Shown piece by piece: positions 44,393 to 53,885 of a stretch of DNA of 64,000 nt (position 1 is the stretch's first letter; each line of letters begins with the position of its first letter). The position numbers and the translations under genes were made by a program. The stretch is from the NCBI GenBank assembly GCA_022842445.1, contig JALHPO010000001.1, positions 80,482 through 144,481 of the forward strand. Direction: 5' to 3'. The notes beneath the pieces are model-generated. The model did not search any database, was not told where the DNA came from, and saw only the letters and a program-made list of their open reading frames with translations. Source of the stretch: Nitrospira sp. GTDB taxonomy: Bacteria; Nitrospirota; Nitrospiria; Nitrospirales; Nitrospiraceae.

Positions 44393-45637
44393 CTACTCCA
44401 CCCCTATAGACGATGTGCGGCATGTTACAGGTAAATCCCGCACTTCAGTCAGAATATAGTCCGCCAGCCGGCGTTTAGACATGAGCCCGAATTCTTTCCG
44501 CCGGCCGCCACGCGAAAGAACGACGGCGGCATTGTCGTCGCTGCCGAATCCGGCGCCTTCTTTCGTCACATCGTTCGCGACGATGGCATCAAGTCCTTTT
44601 CCGACAAGCTTCGCCATGGCATGCGCAACCACATCCTCAGTCTCTGCAGCAAACCCTACGAGAACTTGAGCAGTTCGCTTGGCGGACAACATCGCGAGAA
44701 TATCGGGCGCCACTTCAAGGTCGAGGGTCAACGACATTCGGCCTTGCTTCTTCATTTTCTGAACCGCTTGCTCCCGTGGCCGAAAATCCGCGACCGCGGC
44801 TGCCATTACCACCACCGTAGCCCAGGCAAAATGACGGCAGAGGCTGTCGGCCATTTCTTGCGCCGATGTGACAAACACGACTTCGACACCGGCCGGTGGC
44901 ACAAGAGCCGTTGGCCCGGTGACCAGCACGACTTCAGCACCCCGGTCACGAGCCGCTTCTGCAATCGCATAACCCATCTTGCCCGACGAACGATTGGAAA
45001 TGAACCGAACCGGATCAATCGCCTCCTGAGTGGGTCCCGCGGATACCAACACCCGATGCCCCAACCAATCAGCCTGCGGAATCAGCAACGCTTCCACCGC
45101 TTCCACGATCCTCGCCTCAGCAGCCAGTCTCCCTTGCGCCACTTGCCCCGACGCCAGCGGCCCCTCTTCAGGATCAAGCACTATAACACCACGCGCGCGA
45201 AGCATCCGCACATGCTCGACCACGGTGGGATGTTCCCACATGCCGCCGTCCATAGCCGGGGCAATGATCATCGGACACTGGGCCGTGAGCAGCATCGTCG
45301 AAAGGACATCATCCGCCAATCCGACGGCCGCCTTGGCCAGGAAATTCGCCGTCGCCGGCGCAATGATGACGGCATGGGCGCCTTCAGGGACTGTCAGATG
45401 CCGCATCTCTTCACGGGCTTCGAAAAGACTGGTCGTGACTCGCTCCCCGGACAGCACTTCAAAGGTCAGCGGCGCCACGAACTTAGTTGCGCTGTCCGTC
45501 ATTACTACGGAAACAGATGCACCTCGGCACTTCAGTGCCCGCAGCAAACTCACCGCCTTATACGCGGCGATGCTCCCGGTGACGCCCAGCACGAGGCGCC
45601 TGCCCCGCAATATTGCCGGTGATTTATCCAGACCCAA
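44393..45637 (-). CDS. coaBC: CoaBC: phosphopantothenoylcysteine synthetase/decarboxylase, variant CoaC residues
   Basis: Bifunctional coenzyme A enzyme of 414 residues. The N-terminal flavin decarboxylase half has GVTGSIAAYKAV, His80 and IIAPATANFLAK; the C-terminal synthetase half has VSAGPTQEAIDPVRFISNRSSGKMG (in two parts) and ADFRP. Two residues known as important in E. coli CoaC differ: PAMNxxM is PAMDGGM (Asp130), and the Cys of the LACG-type motif is Ser163 in LASGQVAQGR. Start is a TTG at 45637 with GAGGAG 7 bases upstream. Confidence 0.92.
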   Translation of the reverse strand: MGLDKSPAILRGRRLVLGVTGSIAAYKAVSLLRALKCRGASVSVVMTDSATKFVAPLTFEVLSGERVTTSLFEAREEMRHLTVPEGAHAVIIAPATANFLAKAAVGLADDVLSTMLLTAQCPMIIAPAMDGGMWEHPTVVEHVRMLRARGVIVLDPEEGPLASGQVAQGRLAAEARIVEAVEALLIPQADWLGHRVLVSAGPTQEAIDPVRFISNRSSGKMGYAIAEAARDRGAEVVLVTGPTALVPPAGVEVVFVTSAQEMADSLCRHFAWATVVVMAAAVADFRPREQAVQKMKKQGRMSLTLDLEVAPDILAMLSAKRTAQVLVGFAAETEDVVAHAMAKLVGKGLDAIVANDVTKEGAGFGSDDNAAVVLSRGGRRKEFGLMSKRRLADYILTEVRDLPVTCRTSSIGVE

Positions 45638-45652
45638 GAGTTTCTCCTCACT

Positions 45653-46012
45653 CTATTCTTCGGCTGGAGCCGCTTGCGGCTTAGCCGTATCGTCCACGTA
45701 CACGCTAAGCTCTTTCTTGATCTCCTTCGCATCCTCTCCCGTCATCATCGCCATGCGCTCGGTTTCACCTTCTTTCCCGCGCTTCGCTTCTTTCATCGCA
45801 TCACGCGCTTCTTTCCCGGTCAGATATGGAATCTTCCCGCGCAGTACTTCGTCGAGCGCAGCGGTCGTTTCTTTTGTGAAACGAGAAGGCCCGGTCGGTT
45901 TGGCCCCCTGGGCCAAGTGTTTGGCCCGTTGCGAGGCGACGATCACCAACCGGTGACGGGAATCGAATTCCTTCGGCGTGTACTGCGGCAATAGACTCAG
46001 CATATCGATCAT
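45653..46012 (-). CDS. rpoZ: RNA polymerase omega subunit
   Basis: Small assembly subunit of RNA polymerase, 119 residues. FDSRHRLVIVASQRAKHLAQ and TKETTAALDEVLRGKIPYL are the omega core. The C-terminal extension is charged (EAKRGKEGETERM), longer than the E. coli 91-residue protein. ATG at 46012 has AGGAG 9 bases upstream. It stands directly after gmk, the classic gmk-rpoZ-coaBC order. Confidence 0.9.
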   Translation of the reverse strand: MIDMLSLLPQYTPKEFDSRHRLVIVASQRAKHLAQGAKPTGPSRFTKETTAALDEVLRGKIPYLTGKEARDAMKEAKRGKEGETERMAMMTGEDAKEIKKELSVYVDDTAKPQAAPAEE

Positions 46013-46037
46013 GATGGTGCGCTCCTGCTAGGGGTGG

Positions 46038-46742
46038 TTATGTAGTCCGATTACTCTGCTGGGTATCTCTCTCGATAATAAAGTTCTGTTCAAACCAGTT
46101 CATGTCGAGCCGTTTGGTCTTGAGCCGTTCCGCAAGAAAGATACTTTGCAGCTCGCGAAGCGACTGCGCAAGGTCGTCATTACGGACGATGTAGTAGTAC
46201 TCGCGAAAGCTCCAGACTTCTTCTTTGACCCGCTGCAGCCGACGAACGATTTCTTCCTGTGAGTCCGACGCGCGGCCTTGAAGCCGTGCCCGCAACGTAT
46301 CCAGAGACGGTGGCAATATAAAAATGTAGACCCCATCCTCAAACTTCTTCTTAATCTGAAGCGCGCCTTGCACGTCAATTTCCAACAAGACGTTAATGCC
46401 TTGTTCCATTTTGTCCATCAAGGCTTTCCGTGGAGTACCGTACCAATTCCCATACACATGGGCATACTCCAGGAACTCATTGCGCGCAACCATGTCTTGA
46501 AACACATTTTCATCGACAAAGTAGTACTCGCGTCCACCTTCCTCCCCGGTACGTGGTTTTCTGGTGGTGTAGGACACGGAATGCCAGAGTCCCGGAATGG
46601 AGGCAGACAACTGTTTACAGAGGGTTGTTTTTCCAGCTCCCGACGGGGCTGAAATAATGAAGAGGATCCCCCTCCGCTCATGCGACTGACGCCCTGCTGC
46701 AGGGTCCGGTGAAAGCTCAGTTACTGACTTGGCGATGGTCAT
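46038..46742 (-). CDS. gmk: Guanylate kinase
   Basis: Phosphorylates GMP to GDP. 234 residues with P-loop SAPSGAGKTT (31-40), the GMP-binding SVSYTTRKPRTGEEGGREYYF and LLEIDVQGALQIKK. The N-terminal 25 residues and C-terminal 15 are extensions beyond the usual 205. The start overlaps the yicC stop by 4 bases (ATGA). Confidence 0.96.
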   Translation of the reverse strand: MTIAKSVTELSPDPAAGRQSHERRGILFIISAPSGAGKTTLCKQLSASIPGLWHSVSYTTRKPRTGEEGGREYYFVDENVFQDMVARNEFLEYAHVYGNWYGTPRKALMDKMEQGINVLLEIDVQGALQIKKKFEDGVYIFILPPSLDTLRARLQGRASDSQEEIVRRLQRVKEEVWSFREYYYIVRNDDLAQSLRELQSIFLAERLKTKRLDMNWFEQNFIIERDTQQSNRTT

Positions 46743-47617
46743 TCCACGTTCTGTACCTGTTCTCGGATCCGTTCGAGTTCGGCCTTCATCTGCACCACTG
46801 CTGCCGCGATTGCAGCATCGCTGGCCTTCGATCCAATGGTATTAATCTCCCGTCCCATTTCCTGGATGAGAAAATCCAGTGTCTTTCCAGCTGGTTGAGC
46901 GCTATGCACTATTTGATGAAACTGTACCATATGCGCATCCAATCTGACCAATTCTTCCGTAATGTCTCCCCGGTCGGCATAGACAGCCAGTTCCTGATGA
47001 AGTCTGGGGATATCGGGTATCTCGCCGTTCAATAGCTTCTTCACCCGTTCCTTCATCCGAACGAACGACTCTTGCGACACAAATGGCGCCCGTTCCGCAA
47101 CCTGCTGTTTCAACGCTCCGATCGTCTTCAGGCGGCTCAGGAGATCTTGGGCCAGGAGCGCCCCTTCCTTCTTGCGCATCCCGGAAAGATCGCGCAATGC
47201 TTGAAGGCCAAGCTTTTCCACTAATTTCGCGAGCTTCGGATCATCCACCGGCTGATCAGAAAGGACGATGATGTCGCGAAACCCCGCCATGATCCCAATG
47301 TCGATGGAACCCTTAAGCTTGAGCGTTCGTTGAAGTGTGCGGAGAGTCTGATAGTACTGTTTCGCCAATGCAGCGTCAAGCTGCGGAGACCGGGCGCTGC
47401 CCCGCCCGCCTTGCAGTGATACCGTCATCTCGACACGTCCCCTGGAGCAATGTTCCTGCACCGCCTTCTTGAACAACTCTTCGAGACTTCCCATCAGCCT
47501 CGGCAGACGGATCGCGGCTTCCAGAAACCGATGGTTTACGGAACGAACCTCGATAGTCACTGTCCCATCGAGCCAAGCGCCCTGCCGCCGGCCGAATCCT
47601 GTCATGCTTGTGATCAT
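46739..47617 (-). CDS. yicC: YicC-family endoribonuclease
   Basis: A 292-residue member of the YicC/YloC family, now known as RNases. MITSMTGFGR at the start, EVRSVNHRFLEAAIRLPRLM, and the C-terminal HPAGKTLDFL-like (QPAGKTLDFLIQEMGREINT) with IGSKASD are the signatures. The ATG at 47617 overlaps the nth stop by 4 bases; upstream codons of the open frame overlap nth and are not used. Next to gmk, as in many bacteria. Confidence 0.95.
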   Translation of the reverse strand: MITSMTGFGRRQGAWLDGTVTIEVRSVNHRFLEAAIRLPRLMGSLEELFKKAVQEHCSRGRVEMTVSLQGGRGSARSPQLDAALAKQYYQTLRTLQRTLKLKGSIDIGIMAGFRDIIVLSDQPVDDPKLAKLVEKLGLQALRDLSGMRKKEGALLAQDLLSRLKTIGALKQQVAERAPFVSQESFVRMKERVKKLLNGEIPDIPRLHQELAVYADRGDITEELVRLDAHMVQFHQIVHSAQPAGKTLDFLIQEMGREINTIGSKASDAAIAAAVVQMKAELERIREQVQNVE

Positions 47618-48276
47618 CGCGGATGTTTCCCTTTCCAATGACATAGGTCGTACAACGCGCAGTTCTCGCATTTCGGGGAACGTGCCAGGCACACATACCG
47701 GCCATGGAGCAGGAGGCGTTGCGCCAAGCCGGTCCACTGGTTCCGGGGAAAGGCCTGTTGCAGATCCAGCTCGATACGCTCGGGGTCGTCGGATTTCGTC
47801 AGATTCAATCGATTGGCCACCCGCTTCACATGAGTATCGACGACCACGGCCGGCTGATCAAAGGCTGTGCCCAGCATGACATTGGCTGTCTTGCGCCCGA
47901 CTCCAGGCAGTGAGGTCAGTTCTTCCATTGTCGCCGGAACCCGGCCACGAAATCGTTCGCTGAGCATTCTCCCGCATCCAATCAAATGTTTGGCTTTGCT
48001 CTTATAGAAACCGGTCGGTTTGATCAGCGCCTCCAACTCTGCCGGCTTGGCCTGTGCGATCTCGAGCGGGGTCCGATATCGTCCAAAAAGAGCCGGCGTC
48101 ACTTGATTCACCCGCCGGTCGGTGCATTGGGCAGAAAGAATCGTCGCAGCAAGCAATTCCCATGGAGAACGATGCGTCAACTCCATCATGGCATCCGCCA
48201 TGGTGCTGAACAGAATCTTCGCGATTCTGGATGGCCTATCGGCAGCCTGTACGGAACGTGATGTTCGAGACGTCAT
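47614..48276 (-). CDS. nth: Endonuclease III
   Basis: DNA glycosylase/AP lyase for oxidised pyrimidines. 220 residues; ELLAATILSAQCTDRRVNQV, the helix-hairpin-helix LPGVGRKTANVML with catalytic Lys, VVDTHVKRVANRL with catalytic Asp, and the [4Fe-4S] loop CLARSPKCENCALYDLC. ATG at 48276 lies 26 bases after the hflX stop and has no clear ribosome site; an upstream extension of the frame overlaps hflX. Confidence 0.95.
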   Translation of the reverse strand: MTSRTSRSVQAADRPSRIAKILFSTMADAMMELTHRSPWELLAATILSAQCTDRRVNQVTPALFGRYRTPLEIAQAKPAELEALIKPTGFYKSKAKHLIGCGRMLSERFRGRVPATMEELTSLPGVGRKTANVMLGTAFDQPAVVVDTHVKRVANRLNLTKSDDPERIELDLQQAFPRNQWTGLAQRLLLHGRYVCLARSPKCENCALYDLCHWKGKHPR

Positions 48277-48301
48277 TGCGGCGGCTCGATTGTGCAGCGG
48301 T

Positions 48302-49996
48302 TTATGGACGAGATGCAAGTACGATCGGCTCGTCGAAGGCCTGCGGCACAGTAACCGGCGCACGTCCTGCCATCAGCGACTGGACATGCGTGTCCAGCTC
48401 AGCCAGAAGCGGACGGAGCGTCTCCGGCTGGAGAGCGGAAATCCCGACCGCGTGGTACCTGCGGCAGAGCGGCTCGATATGATGCGCCGGCAAACGATCA
48501 CATTTATTGAAGACGAGCATGCGCGGAATCGCATCCAGATCGAGTTCCTGCAAAATGGAAACGACGGCCGTAATTTGCACATCAATATCAGCCGCGCCGG
48601 CATCGACGATATGCAGCAGCAGATCCGCCTCACGTAACTCCTCCAGAGTCGTACGAAAGGCTCCCACCAGTTCCTTGGGCAGATCGCGGATAAATCCGAC
48701 GGTATCGGTGATAATCACTTCGCGGTCCTGGGGAAAGCGGAGCTTGCGGCTGGTGGTGTCCAAGGTCTCAAATACACGACTTTCTGCCGACACGTGGCTG
48801 TCGGTCAACACATTCAACAGCGTGGACTTCCCGGCATTGGTGTAGCCGACAAGCGAGACGACCGGCAAACCACGGCGCCCGCGTCGGGCCCTGCGCTGGT
48901 CCTGATGCCGGGCAAAGTGTTCGATCTCATGCTCGAGGCGTGTAATGCGGTCACGAATGCGCCGCCGGTCGGTTTCCAGTTTCGTTTCGCCTGGCCCTCT
49001 GGTCCCAATACCGCCGCCAAGCCGTGAAAGCTGTGCTCCTTTTCCTGAAAGCCTGGGGAGCAAATACCGCAATTGCGCCAATTCGACCTGTATCTTTCCT
49101 TCACGGCTATGCGCCCGCCTGGAAAAAATATCGAGAATGAGCTGGGTACGGTCGATCACCTTGATGTCCGTCATTTCCGAAATCGCGCGTGATTGGGCCG
49201 GTGAGAGCGTCTGATCAAAAATCACCATGTCGGCCCCTTTATGGAGTGTTTGGATGAGCACATCTTTCAATTTTCCGCTTCCCAACAAATACCGTTGATG
49301 ACCGTCTGCCGTGCGCTGCGCAACCCGATCGATAACGGTCACCTCGGCTGAACTGGCAAGCTCGGCCAACTCAACCAATCGTTCCTCCTGTTCGGCACGT
49401 CCCTGCGAAGATGCGCTGACAAGAATAGCCGATTCGGCGCCGTTCTTGACCGCCTGATGGCGGCGCGCCGACTGAACCTCCGCCTCTAACTCTTCGATAA
49501 ATCGGTCGAACGGGAGCGAACACTGGGAAAATGGAATGGCCTTGAGGATTTCACAGAGCCGGCCTGTTTTATCCGGCGGGAGAAGATGCGCCAGGTAGAG
49601 CATGCCCGGATTCCCTTCCGGCGACACAGACAGGGTACCGATCAAATCCAGCCGAAGATAGGCCAAGTCCGTTAAGGACTCCTGGCTCAATGGCTGATCG
49701 TGCAGTTGTGTTCTGATCAACCGCAATCCCCGCAATGAACGTGGGCCTGCGCGAAACTTTGCCGCCGTCATAGGGGATAACACGAGATCCGTTCCCACAA
49801 TAATCTCTTGAATCAGACCTCGGCGCGTCACAAGAACGGCAAGGGGACGGCGAATATCGAGCGTGAGCTGACACATCGCCTTCGCCAATTCCGGTGTGAG
49901 GACTTTGTCCTGCGGCACGCGCCGGCGATACAACCGCTCAATTGCCGCAACCTGGCTTGGACGAAGGCCTGTGACGTGGCCGCAGATTTCAGGAAT
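48302..49996 (-). CDS. hflX: GTPase HflX, probable ATT start
   Basis: Ribosome-splitting GTPase active under stress. An N-terminal region of about 175 residues seen in long HflX forms, then the HflX domain (YLLGSGKLKDVLIQTLHKGA, GGIGTRGPGETKLETDRRRI), then the GTPase with GYTNAGKST, DTVGF and NKCD. The conserved sequence begins right after the tsaD stop. The best ribosome site (GAGGAG, inside tsaD) faces an ATT at 49996, giving a start PEICGHVTGLRPSQ that fits the family; the only standard alternative, a GTG at 50086, overlaps tsaD by 98 bases. Confidence 0.9.
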   Translation of the reverse strand: MPEICGHVTGLRPSQVAAIERLYRRRVPQDKVLTPELAKAMCQLTLDIRRPLAVLVTRRGLIQEIIVGTDLVLSPMTAAKFRAGPRSLRGLRLIRTQLHDQPLSQESLTDLAYLRLDLIGTLSVSPEGNPGMLYLAHLLPPDKTGRLCEILKAIPFSQCSLPFDRFIEELEAEVQSARRHQAVKNGAESAILVSASSQGRAEQEERLVELAELASSAEVTVIDRVAQRTADGHQRYLLGSGKLKDVLIQTLHKGADMVIFDQTLSPAQSRAISEMTDIKVIDRTQLILDIFSRRAHSREGKIQVELAQLRYLLPRLSGKGAQLSRLGGGIGTRGPGETKLETDRRRIRDRITRLEHEIEHFARHQDQRRARRGRRGLPVVSLVGYTNAGKSTLLNVLTDSHVSAESRVFETLDTTSRKLRFPQDREVIITDTVGFIRDLPKELVGAFRTTLEELREADLLLHIVDAGAADIDVQITAVVSILQELDLDAIPRMLVFNKCDRLPAHHIEPLCRRYHAVGISALQPETLRPLLAELDTHVQSLMAGRAPVTVPQAFDEPIVLASRP

Positions 49997-51086
49997 GGGT
50001 GATCTCCTCGCGCAGAGCAGGTCTTGGGAGGGGCTGGACCTGAAGGGACGGTTGAATATCAAACTCGCGGATTGAACCGGGATCACTCATGAGGACCTGC
50101 CGGCCGGCCGAAGCAATCATAGCGGCATTATCCGTACAATACGCCATAGGCGGGACAGCCAGACGGAACCTATTGCGTTCAGCCCATTCATGGAGCAGGC
50201 CACGCAGCCGGGAATTTGCAGACACTCCACCAACGACGGCGAGCGCAGACAATTTCTCCTGAGCGAGGGCAGCAAGGGCTTTTGACGCCAGCACCTGTAC
50301 AATCGCTTCCTGGTAACCTGCGGCTAAATCAGCTGTCTGTCGAACCCGCTCTCCAGCGTCCATATCACGGAGTTTGTACAGTAACGACGTTTTGAGTCCG
50401 CTGAAACTGAACTCTAAACTGCTTTTCCGCCGGTGAAAACGTGGGAAGCGGATGGCCTCGCGATTCCCCTGCCGAGCGAGCCGGTCGATCGCGGGCCCTC
50501 CAGGAAACTCCAAGCCCAACATCTGCGCACCCTTGTCGAATGCCTCTCCGGCAGCATCGTCCCTCGTGCAGCCGAGCAACGCACAGCTTCCACCCCGCTC
50601 ACGCCGGTACAAATGGGTGTGCCCGCCGGAAACGACCAACACGATACAGGGCAATGGGAATGCCGGATCAGCCAGCCAGGCAGACGCAATGTGACCTTCC
50701 AGATGGTTGACGCCGACCAAAGGGACGCCAAGCCCATAACTCATCGCCTTGGCATAGTTGACTCCGACCAACAGCGCGCCGGCTAAGCCTGGCCCTCGTG
50801 TGACGGCAATGGCACCCAGATCCTTCTTCGTGAGACGGGCCTGTGACAATGCATCGGCTACCACCGTATCGATCATCCCGATATGAGCACGAGCCGCCAG
50901 TTCCGGCACCACACCACCAAATTTCGCATGAACGGCTGTTTGAGAGGATATAACATTCGAGAGCACTAACCCATCGCGGTCAATCACCGCGGCAGCTGTC
51001 TCATCGCAGGAAGATTCGATTCCAAGAATCGGGCGTGGTGGCCACCCGGCATCGACTCGAGGCGCAGCTTGATCAGTGTGGAACAT
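49989..51086 (-). CDS. tsaD: tRNA t6A threonylcarbamoyltransferase subunit TsaD
   Basis: Transfers threonylcarbamoyl to A37 of ANN-decoding tRNAs with TsaB and TsaE. 365 residues; ILGIESSCDETAAAVI, metal-binding HLEGH (His128, His132), SGGHTHLY and LAVVGGVSANSRLR. An N-terminal extension of about 18 residues precedes the fold. tsaB is in the window at 61485. First gene of the housekeeping run; the only separator from clpC is a strong hairpin. Confidence 0.96.
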   Translation of the reverse strand: MFHTDQAAPRVDAGWPPRPILGIESSCDETAAAVIDRDGLVLSNVISSQTAVHAKFGGVVPELAARAHIGMIDTVVADALSQARLTKKDLGAIAVTRGPGLAGALLVGVNYAKAMSYGLGVPLVGVNHLEGHIASAWLADPAFPLPCIVLVVSGGHTHLYRRERGGSCALLGCTRDDAAGEAFDKGAQMLGLEFPGGPAIDRLARQGNREAIRFPRFHRRKSSLEFSFSGLKTSLLYKLRDMDAGERVRQTADLAAGYQEAIVQVLASKALAALAQEKLSALAVVGGVSANSRLRGLLHEWAERNRFRLAVPPMAYCTDNAAMIASAGRQVLMSDPGSIREFDIQPSLQVQPLPRPALREEITHS

Positions 51087-51125
51087 ACGCTACGATGGAT
51101 GAGCAGAGTCGGAGAGGAAATAACA

Positions 51126-51156
51126 CGACCCCTGCGGCTGACCGCCGCAGGGGTCG
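51126..51156 (-). terminator. Terminator after clpC
   Basis: CGACCCCTGCGG and CCGCAGGGGTCG make a perfect 12-bp stem with a 7-base loop; on the minus strand TGTTATTTCC follows, a weak T-rich tail. It lies 46 bases beyond the clpC stop and 40 before the tsaD start. Confidence 0.7.
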
Positions 51157-51201
51157 TCGGCATTTGTACCGTGAAATGACGCCGTATTGACCATGTGCGA
51201 A

Positions 51202-53628
51202 CTATACTCCGGCCATCGCCTCCTGTTCAATGAACGCCGGTGCGCCGTCGCGGAGCACCACCTTGACCTTTCGGCATTCTTTGAAGCGGCCCCGGATGAG
51301 CTCATCGGAAAGCGGATCTCCGATGGCACGCTGGATTGCCCTGCGCATCGGTCTGGCGCCATACAACGGTTCATATCCTTCTTTGATAAGCCACTGTTTG
51401 ACCGCGTCGTCCACTTCGATCTCGACCCCTTTCTCCAACAGACGAAGGTTCAGCTCGCGAATCAGGATATCGAGAATGTGGTAGAGCTGCTCCTTTTCCA
51501 GCTGATGGAAAATGACGACTTCATCGATCCGGTTCAAGAATTCCGGGCTGAAGGATTTACGCAACTCACCGATCACTTCTTCCTTCTTGTGGCGCGCAGC
51601 CTCCCCCTCAGTGCTCTGGAATCCAAGCGAGACACCCTTCTGGATATTCTTAGTCCCGATATTGGACGTCATGATCACAACGGTGTTCTTGAAATCAATC
51701 TTTCGGCCCAGGCTGTCTGTCAACACACCATCGTCCAGTACTTGAAGCAACACGTTGAACACATCGGGATGCGCCTTTTCAATTTCGTCGAACAGAACGA
51801 CCGAATAGGGCCGTCGGCGAACCTTTTCGGTCAACTGCCCCCCTTCTTCATACCCGACATAGCCAGGAGGCGCGCCGAAGAGCCTTGAACTGGTGAATTT
51901 CTCTTGGTACTCGGACATATCGACACGGATCAATGCATCCTCGCTATTAAAGAGGAATTCCGCCAGCGTTCTAGCCAGTTCCGTCTTCCCCACGCCTGTC
52001 GGCCCCATGAAAATGAAGGAGCCAATCGGCTTCCGGGCTTCCTTTAATCCTGCGCGCGAACGACGAATGGCTCGTGCGACCGCCGAAATCGCCTCATTCT
52101 GGCCGATCACCCGCTTGTGCAGGAACTCTTCCATCCGGAGCAGCTTATTGGACTCTTCTTCCTCAAGTTTGAAGAGCGGAATACCGGTCATCTTGGAGAC
52201 TACATACGCCACGTCTTCTTTACCGATCACCGGTTTGTTTTTCTCCTGGCTCTTTTTCCATTCCCGCTTGGATTCGTCCAGTAGCTTGCGCAGCCGTTCT
52301 TCTTCTTCGCGATGCCGCACCGCCTCTTCGAAGTTTTGCATCGAAATCGACAGTTCTTTTTCGCGCGACACTTTCTTCAGTTCCTGCTCCATCCCCTTCA
52401 ACTCCGACGGAAGCGCATAGGTCTGAAGTTTTGCTCGCGAGCCGGTTTCATCGATCAAATCGATCGCTTTGTCGGGCAGGAACCGGTCGGTGATATACCG
52501 ATCCGACAACTTGACGGCTTCAACGATGGCCTCTTCCGTGATTTCAACCCCGTGATGCTCTTCGTAGCGATCTCGCAGCCCCTGTATGATCATGACGGTT
52601 TCGTCGAGGCTCGGCGGCTGGACATGAATCGGCTGGAAGCGCCGTTTTAACGCGCCGTCCTTTTCAATGTGCTTCCGGTATTCATCCAACGTAGTGGCCC
52701 CGATGCATTGAATCTCTCCACGCGACAGCGCCGGCTTCAGCATGTTCGACGCATCGATGGAGCCTTCTGCAGCCCCGGCACCGACCAGCGTGTGCAGCTC
52801 ATCAATGAAGATAATGATATTGCCGGCCTGCACGATTTCCTTCATGACGACTTTGAGCCGTTCCTCGAATTGGCCCCGATACTTGGTGCCTGCCACGAGC
52901 GAACCGAGGTCCAGCGCGATCACGCGGCGGGATAACAGGTTATCAGGCACCTCCGACTGAACGATTCGTTGCGCGAGTCCTTCGACAATGGCTGTTTTCC
53001 CGACACCGGATTCTCCAATGAGAACAGGATTGTTCTTGCTTCTCCGGCTGAGAATCTGAAGAACGCGCTCAATCTCATCGGCTCTGCCGATCACCGGGTC
53101 CAACTGGCCTTCCTGTGCGAGTTGGGTCAAGTCACGGCCGAATTCGTCCAATGCCGGCGTGTTGCTCTTCCGGTCGCGCTCGCGTGGAGCCGACTTTCGC
53201 AGAAAGGTCACAGTCAATTGCCTTGCCGTTAATAGGTTGGCGCCCAAGCTGCGCAAGATCTTCCCGCCAATACCCTCTTCCTCCCGAAGCAGACCCAACA
53301 GCAGATGTTCGCTGCCGATATGATTGTGTCCAAGAAGGCGGGCTTCCTCGACACCGTATTCAATCACTTTCTTCACGCGCGGGCTGAACGGGATCTCACC
53401 GAACGTCATCGTCGTTCCGCCACCCGGAAGATTACGCTCGATTTCCAAGCGGATCTGCTCCGTTGAAAGTCCCATTTTCTTCAAAATCATGAGGGCGATG
53501 CCGTCAGACTCACGGAGAATCGCCAAGACGAGATGCTCCGTCCCGAGATAATCGTTCTGGTGCCGCTCGGCTTCCTCGCGCGCGAGGATGATGATCTTTC
53601 GACCTTTGTCCGTGAATCGTTCGAACAT
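51202..53628 (-). CDS. clpC: ClpC-type AAA+ protease ATPase
   Basis: Unfoldase that feeds substrates to ClpP. 808 residues: two N-domain repeats (1-145), AAA1 with Walker A GESGVGKT (205-212), a middle domain with a UVR-like segment ([20 protein letters not shown]), and AAA2 with GPTGVGKT and [20 protein letters not shown]. The short M-domain makes it ClpC and not ClpB. The ATG has GGAGGAGG just upstream and a clear promoter at 53702-53730. Confidence 0.95.
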   Translation of the reverse strand: MFERFTDKGRKIIILAREEAERHQNDYLGTEHLVLAILRESDGIALMILKKMGLSTEQIRLEIERNLPGGGTTMTFGEIPFSPRVKKVIEYGVEEARLLGHNHIGSEHLLLGLLREEEGIGGKILRSLGANLLTARQLTVTFLRKSAPRERDRKSNTPALDEFGRDLTQLAQEGQLDPVIGRADEIERVLQILSRRSKNNPVLIGESGVGKTAIVEGLAQRIVQSEVPDNLLSRRVIALDLGSLVAGTKYRGQFEERLKVVMKEIVQAGNIIIFIDELHTLVGAGAAEGSIDASNMLKPALSRGEIQCIGATTLDEYRKHIEKDGALKRRFQPIHVQPPSLDETVMIIQGLRDRYEEHHGVEITEEAIVEAVKLSDRYITDRFLPDKAIDLIDETGSRAKLQTYALPSELKGMEQELKKVSREKELSISMQNFEEAVRHREEEERLRKLLDESKREWKKSQEKNKPVIGKEDVAYVVSKMTGIPLFKLEEEESNKLLRMEEFLHKRVIGQNEAISAVARAIRRSRAGLKEARKPIGSFIFMGPTGVGKTELARTLAEFLFNSEDALIRVDMSEYQEKFTSSRLFGAPPGYVGYEEGGQLTEKVRRRPYSVVLFDEIEKAHPDVFNVLLQVLDDGVLTDSLGRKIDFKNTVVIMTSNIGTKNIQKGVSLGFQSTEGEAARHKKEEVIGELRKSFSPEFLNRIDEVVIFHQLEKEQLYHILDILIRELNLRLLEKGVEIEVDDAVKQWLIKEGYEPLYGARPMRRAIQRAIGDPLSDELIRGRFKECRKVKVVLRDGAPAFIEQEAMAGV

Positions 53629-53701
53629 CCTGCCTCCTCCTGATGGATACCGGCTGTGAGAATTCCGTGTTCGTGCGAAACCTATCGAAAAACTTGGTCT
53701 A

Positions 53702-53730
53702 AGTTTAACCAGAGCATTTCATAGAGTCAA
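53702..53730 (-). promoter_or_regulatory. clpC promoter
   Basis: TTGACT (53725-53730) and TAAACT (53702-53707) with a 17-base spacer on the minus strand, giving a leader of about 65 bases before clpC. No CtsR or heat-shock inverted repeat was recognised. Confidence 0.65.
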
Positions 53731-53815
53731 GATTGCGAGGGAAACCGGCAGAGTCATTCGGCCGAGCCCACGAATCGCACCTGTGTCGGACACAATGATA
53801 GGGCCCTCGAACTCG

Positions 53816-53845
53816 TTGACATGAAAAGATCCGTCCCGATAGAAT
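53816..53845 (+). promoter_or_regulatory. nadK promoter
   Basis: TTGACA (53816-53821) and TAGAAT (53840-53845), spacer 18, 40 bases before the nadK start. Confidence 0.65.
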
Positions 53846-53885
53846 CCGGGACTCCCTGTCTGATACATCATTGAATGCCGTATCC

